Positions 46,527-49,964 of a stretch of DNA of 49,964 nucleotides are shown here, in pieces. The DNA comes from an uncultured Pelagibacteraceae bacterium (GTDB lineage Bacteria; Pseudomonadota; Alphaproteobacteria; Pelagibacterales; Pelagibacteraceae), in NCBI GenBank assembly GCA_902515485.1, contig CABXUR010000006.1, forward strand, positions 1 through 49,964, written 5' to 3'. Position 1 is the first letter of the stretch; the number at the start of each line of letters is the position of its first letter. A program made the translations under genes and the position numbers. The notes under the pieces are model-generated. The model made no database searches. It saw only the letters and a list, made by a program, of their open reading frames with translations, and was not told the origin of the DNA.

Positions 46527-47404
46527 GCAGCTTTCTGTTTTCTAACCAAAGTTTGATAGCTTTCATTTAGATCAATTATAGTGCTACAAACCTTAAATTC
46601 ATTATCGGCAATACATGATACAGGAGTAACTTCTGCTGCAGTTCCAGTTAAAAAACATCCATCAAAATTAGAAAGTTCTGAGGGATTTATTTTTCTTTCA
46701 TGTACTTTAATATTTTTTGAACTCGCAATTTCAATAACTGTTCTTCTAGTAATTCCATCTAAAAAAGAGTCTGGAATTGGTGTGTGTAAATCTCCATTTT
46801 TGTCTTTGAAAAAAATATTTGCACCAGTCGCCTCAGCTACATTTCCCTCATGATCTAGCATTAATGAATCCGTGTAGCCTTGTTTTTCTGCTTCATGTTT
46901 TGATAGCGTGCAGATCATATAAAGACCTGAAGCTTTCGTGTCCCAAGGAATGGTATTAGGGGCTGGCCTTCGCCAATTAGAAATATTTAATTTTATTCCT
47001 TCTACTTTAAGTTTTGGATCAAAATATGATCCCCACTCCCAAGTTGCAATAGCGACATGAATTTTTGTTTGTTGTGCAGAAATTGCCATCATTTCACTGC
47101 CTCTCCAAATTGTAGGTCTTACATATCCATTTTGTACATTTTGTACTGTAACAATTTTATTGCAGGCATCATTTATTTCTTTCTCTGAATATGGAATTGT
47201 CATTCCCATTCTTTTTGCTGAATAAAAAAGTCTTAAAGTATGTTCTTCTAATTTAAATATAGCGCCATCATAAACACGTTCACCTTCAAAAACACAACTT
47301 GCATAATGAAGTCCATGATTTAATACATGTATTTTTGCATCAGCCCAATCTAATAGTTCGCTATTATACCAAATTTTCCCAGATCTCTTATCGTATGGCA
47401 CCAT
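46523..47404 (-). CDS. ilvE: Branched-chain amino acid aminotransferase (IlvE)
   Basis: A fold-IV PLP enzyme for the last step of Val, Leu and Ile synthesis (and their breakdown). 293 residues from an ATG at 47404, with FEGERVYDG near 39-47, RPTIWRGSEMM, the Schiff-base Lys157 in WDTKASGLYM, LMLDHEGNVAEATGANIF and the C-terminal LTGTAAEVTPVSCI. D-amino acid aminotransferase relatives share the fold, but EATGANIF and the FEGER segment favour IlvE. Divergent from the MarR gene. Confidence 0.9.
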   Translation of the reverse strand: MVPYDKRSGKIWYNSELLDWADAKIHVLNHGLHYASCVFEGERVYDGAIFKLEEHTLRLFYSAKRMGMTIPYSEKEINDACNKIVTVQNVQNGYVRPTIWRGSEMMAISAQQTKIHVAIATWEWGSYFDPKLKVEGIKLNISNWRRPAPNTIPWDTKASGLYMICTLSKHEAEKQGYTDSLMLDHEGNVAEATGANIFFKDKNGDLHTPIPDSFLDGITRRTVIEIASSKNIKVHERKINPSELSNFDGCFLTGTAAEVTPVSCIADNEFKVCSTIIDLNESYQTLVRKQKAA

Positions 47405-47457
47405 GTATGAAATTTTAATTATAATTAAAAAATATCTTTGTATCTTTAATATGTCAA

Positions 47458-47463
47458 TATAAC
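47458..47463 (+). promoter_or_regulatory. Candidate -10 box of the marR-like/two-component operon, probably leaderless
   Basis: TATAAC at 47458-47463 ends 9 nt before the ATG at 47473, so transcription would begin within about 3 nt of the start codon. No good -35 is seen at the right distance, so confidence is low. Confidence 0.35.
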
Positions 47464-47472
47464 TTACCTAAA

Positions 47473-47910
47473 ATGAAAGAACTTTTATATCTAAAAGATG
47501 ATCAATTAAAAAGCTTAATTGAAAAATTATTTGTTAGTTATAGAGAAACATTTTCTGACGCAAAGAAAGTACTAGACAAATATTCAATTGGTTTAGCTCA
47601 TCACAAAGTAATTCACTTATTGTCAATGTATCAAGGAATTACTATTTCTGAACTTTTAAAACGACTTAAAGTGACAAAACAAAGCCTTAATAGAGTTCTG
47701 AAAGATTTAATTAAGCTGGAGATCATTGTATTTAAAAAAGATGACCAAGATACAAGATTAAAACACGTATTTTTAAATGAAAAAGGAAAAAAAATCTTTA
47801 ATGAAATTTTTGATTATCAAAAAAAAAGAATTTCTAATGCATTACAAAATTCAAGCTCTGAAGAGGTTATTAATTTTGATTTAGTATTAAGTAAAATTAT
47901 AAATGGATAA
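47473..47910 (+). CDS. MarR-family transcriptional regulator
   Basis: 145 residues with a winged-helix core: helices around 33-52, the recognition unit ITISELLKRLKVTKQSLNRVLKDLIKLEII (split about 56-85) and the wing FKKDDQDTRLKHVFLNEKGKK with the Asp-x-Arg pair typical of MarR. It overlaps the response regulator by 8 nt, so it belongs to the same transcript. The ligand is unknown. It may regulate its own operon or the divergent ilvE, whose start is only 68 bp away. Confidence 0.87.
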   Translation: MKELLYLKDDQLKSLIEKLFVSYRETFSDAKKVLDKYSIGLAHHKVIHLLSMYQGITISELLKRLKVTKQSLNRVLKDLIKLEIIVFKKDDQDTRLKHVFLNEKGKKIFNEIFDYQKKRISNALQNSSSEEVINFDLVLSKIING

Positions 47911-48580
47911 ATTTATTGCACATATTTTGGTTGTTGATGATGATGATGGAATAAGATCTTTAGTTAAAAAATACTTAAATGAAAATAATTTTCTAGTTAC
48001 AACATCAGATAATGCTGAAGATGCGTCAAATAAAGTTCAAATCATTAAATTTGATTTGATAATACTAGATGTCATGATGCCGGGAAAAAGTGGCTTAGAT
48101 TTTCTTAAAGAATACAAAACAAGACTGGATACACCTATTATTCTTTTGACAGCTAAAGGTGAAGCAAGTGAGAGGGTTGAGGGGCTAGAGGTAGGGGCTG
48201 ATGACTATTTACCTAAACCATTTGAACCAAAAGAACTAATTTTAAGAATTAAAAATATTTTAAATAAAACTATTAAAACTGAACAAGTTAGAATTTTTGA
48301 ATTTTCAAATATTAAAATTGATCTAAATAAACTTCTGATAGTCAAAAATAATAATGAGTTTAAAATTAATAATACTGAAAAAATTATTTTAGAAAAAATG
48401 ATCAATAATCCTGGAAAAACTTTTTCAAGAGAAAATATTGGTAATTTAATAAACTTAGATAAAGAAAGATCAATTGATGTAATCATAACTAGATTAAGAA
48501 AAAAAATTGAAATTGATCCTAAAAATCCAAAATTTTTACAGACAATAAGGGGTGCCGGTTATGTTCTCTGGATTAAGTGA
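47903..48580 (+). CDS. OmpR/PhoB-type response regulator
   Basis: 225 residues. Receiver domain (about 5-120) with the acidic pocket DDDD (12-15), phospho-acceptor Asp56 in ILDVMMP, Thr83 and Lys105 (YLPKPFEP). The C-terminal winged-helix DNA-binding domain (about 130-225) has KTFSRENI, RSIDVIITRLRKKIE and TIRGAGYVL, typical of OmpR. It overlaps the kinase gene and surely pairs with it. Relatives in alphaproteobacteria include OmpR- and PetR-like regulators; the regulon cannot be seen here. Confidence 0.93.
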   Translation: MDKFIAHILVVDDDDGIRSLVKKYLNENNFLVTTSDNAEDASNKVQIIKFDLIILDVMMPGKSGLDFLKEYKTRLDTPIILLTAKGEASERVEGLEVGADDYLPKPFEPKELILRIKNILNKTIKTEQVRIFEFSNIKIDLNKLLIVKNNNEFKINNTEKIILEKMINNPGKTFSRENIGNLINLDKERSIDVIITRLRKKIEIDPKNPKFLQTIRGAGYVLWIK

Positions 48581-49877
48581 TTTTTTAAAAAAAATTTTAC
48601 CTAAAAGATTATTTTATCGAGCACTTCTAATAGTAGCGGTTCCTGTAATAGTTCTACAATTAATTATAACTATTGTATTTTTTGATAGTCTTTGGATTAA
48701 AACTAATAAAGGTATGACTAGAGCATTAATCAATGAAATTAGCACATTTGTTGAAGTATATGATAATGAAAAAATAGACAGAAATGAATTAAAAAACCTT
48801 TTTTCACTTTTTTTAGATCTAAACATAGAATTTAATAATAAAAAATTTGATAGCCAATATAACGAGCGATGGTTTAGTCCTATTGATAGAACTCTTAGAA
48901 GAGAATTAAAATCTAAATTTAATCCAGGAGAATATTGGTTTGATACCACAAGTTATAAAGAGCTAATTGATTTAAGGATTAAATATGAAAAAGGATATTT
49001 TAAATTCTTAGTATCTAAAGATCGAGTAACGAGCTCATCTGCTAGACTATTTGCGCTATGGATCACTGTACCAGCAGTTATAATGGTAATTATTTCATTA
49101 ATATTTCTAAAAAATCAAACGAGACCTATAACCAACCTTGCACGTGCCGCAGAAAGATTTGGTAAAGGAGAAGAAATTGAAGAATTCAAACCATCTGGAG
49201 CATTAGAAATTAGACAAGCAGGTCATGAGTTTGACAAAATGAGAAAAAGAATTCTTAGACATCTAAATCAACGAACTGAAATGTTATCAGGAATAAGTCA
49301 TGATTTAAGGACACCTTTAACAAGAATGAAATTACAAATTGCTTTTATTAAAGATCAAGATTTAGCTAAGAAATTAACTGAAGATATCAATGAAATGGAA
49401 AAAATGCTTAATGAATATCTTCAATTTACAAGTTCTTCCTACTTAGAAAAAGATGAGATGTTTAATTTATCAGAATTAATAGAAGAAGTTGTAAGCAAAT
49501 ATAATAACGAAAATATAAAAAAAGATTTATTATCAAGAGTTTATCTTAATGGTAGAAAAAATTTAATTAATAGATGTCTAAATAATATAATTGATAATGC
49601 TCTAAAGTATGGAGATAAAATTGAAATTAAGCTCAACAAAAAAAATACAAACTTATTTATAACTATTGATGATGATGGTCCAGGTATATCAAGTAAAGAA
49701 TATGATAATGTATTTAAACCTTTTTACAAAATTGATAAGGGAAGAGCAGACTCAAAATCTAGTGTAGGTCTTGGTTTATCTATTGCATCAGATATTATAA
49801 GATCGCATGGGGGAAATATTGGGCTTGAAAAATCTAAAATAGGCGGATTACGGGTTAAGATTTTTTTACCCGTTTAG
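48561..49877 (+). CDS. EnvZ-type sensor histidine kinase
   Basis: About 438 residues from the ATG at 48561 (a GTG at 48552 adds three). Two membrane segments (about 22-43 and 164-184) enclose a periplasmic sensor region of about 120 residues. A HAMP linker (RPITNLARAAERFGKGEEI) follows, then the HisKA box GISHDLRTPLTRMK with His247, and an ATPase domain with NNIIDNALKYG (N box), DDGPGIS (G1) and SVGLGLSIASDI (G2). It overlaps the response regulator by 20 nt. The domain order matches EnvZ; the signal sensed is unknown. Confidence 0.93.
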   Translation: MFSGLSDFLKKILPKRLFYRALLIVAVPVIVLQLIITIVFFDSLWIKTNKGMTRALINEISTFVEVYDNEKIDRNELKNLFSLFLDLNIEFNNKKFDSQYNERWFSPIDRTLRRELKSKFNPGEYWFDTTSYKELIDLRIKYEKGYFKFLVSKDRVTSSSARLFALWITVPAVIMVIISLIFLKNQTRPITNLARAAERFGKGEEIEEFKPSGALEIRQAGHEFDKMRKRILRHLNQRTEMLSGISHDLRTPLTRMKLQIAFIKDQDLAKKLTEDINEMEKMLNEYLQFTSSSYLEKDEMFNLSELIEEVVSKYNNENIKKDLLSRVYLNGRKNLINRCLNNIIDNALKYGDKIEIKLNKKNTNLFITIDDDGPGISSKEYDNVFKPFYKIDKGRADSKSSVGLGLSIASDIIRSHGGNIGLEKSKIGGLRVKIFLPV

Positions 49878-49964
49878 TATTTTTATTTTTTGTTTCTAAT
49901 TTTTTAATTTTATTTTCTAAGTTTTCAACTCGTTTTGATAATACATCAAATTCATCTTTGCTTG
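49855..49964 (-). CDS. ubiK: UbiK/BMFP-family accessory protein (partial, C-terminal end)
   Basis: Only the last 36 codons are in the window; the stop TAA is at 49857-49855, inside the 3' end of the kinase gene (convergent overlap of 23 nt). The visible part, SKDEFDVLSKRVENLENKIK followed by a Lys-rich tail, matches the C-terminal coiled coil of the BMFP/UbiK family (COG2960), in which an (S/R)xxEFD motif precedes Leu-rich heptads. UbiK helps ubiquinone synthesis in proteobacteria. The assignment rests on this short segment only. Confidence 0.6.
   Translation of the reverse strand, partial: SKDEFDVLSKRVENLENKIKKLETKNKNTKRVKKS

Overview
The window looks like part of a small, streamlined, very AT-rich alphaproteobacterial genome, most probably the SAR11 clade (Pelagibacterales). 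This is inferred from gene content and style: strong A/T codon bias, Lys/Asn/Ile-rich proteins, genes packed end to end with many 1-20 nt overlaps, an alphaproteobacterial carAB / yqeY-dnaG-rpoD arrangement, and no phage or transposon genes. No database search was possible. No stretch over 300 bases lacks a gene; the longest non-coding stretch is about 275 bases (16174-16448), between mraZ and rnpB.

Layout. (1) 1-16173, minus strand: a complete-looking division and cell wall (dcw) cluster read as mraZ-ftsZ-rsmH-ftsL-ftsI-murE/murF-mraY-murD-ftsW-murG-murC-murB-ddl-ftsQ (cut by the window edge). It makes the lipid-linked peptidoglycan precursor and the septal machinery. Two things stand out: ftsZ sits between mraZ and rsmH instead of at the far end, and MurE and MurF are one continuous 947-residue protein. 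A sigma70-like promoter upstream of mraZ is overlaid by three 10-bp-spaced TGGG[A/T] boxes, a likely MraZ operator. (2) 16449-23062: rnpB (RNase P RNA), a peptidoglycan amidase, mlaA and mlaC (outer-membrane lipid transport), a small membrane protein, a decayed tRNA fragment, a secreted dienelactone-hydrolase-like protein, two tRNA genes and rpoD. (3) 23130-29889: dnaG and yqeY, divergent from carA-carB. (4) 29893-38508: a circularly permuted ATP-grasp protein and the proteasome-like peptidase Anbu (divergent), a 2OG-Fe(II)-oxygenase-like protein with an ELM1-family protein, then trxB, a membrane protein, an SDR, an ADP-ribosylglycohydrolase-like protein, an NAD(P)-binding protein and a methyltransferase. 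(5) 38528-46526: aspartate aminotransferase, divergent from a plus-strand run uvrB - pteridine-reductase-like SDR - secreted hydrolase-like protein - folB - uvrC - pgsA. (6) 46523-49964: ilvE, a MarR-type regulator, an OmpR/EnvZ-type two-component pair, and the 3' end of a UbiK/BMFP-like gene on the minus strand.

The most interesting items are the MraZ operator/promoter geometry, the moved ftsZ, the MurE-MurF fusion, a tRNA-Val whose D- and T-loops lack the usual conserved bases but whose stems are perfect, a 38-bp tRNA-derived direct repeat flanking one secreted hydrolase gene (a possible relic integration site), the pared-down Anbu/ATP-grasp locus, a DnaG that has lost three of four zinc ligands, and several -10 boxes placed so close to start codons that leaderless mRNAs are likely.
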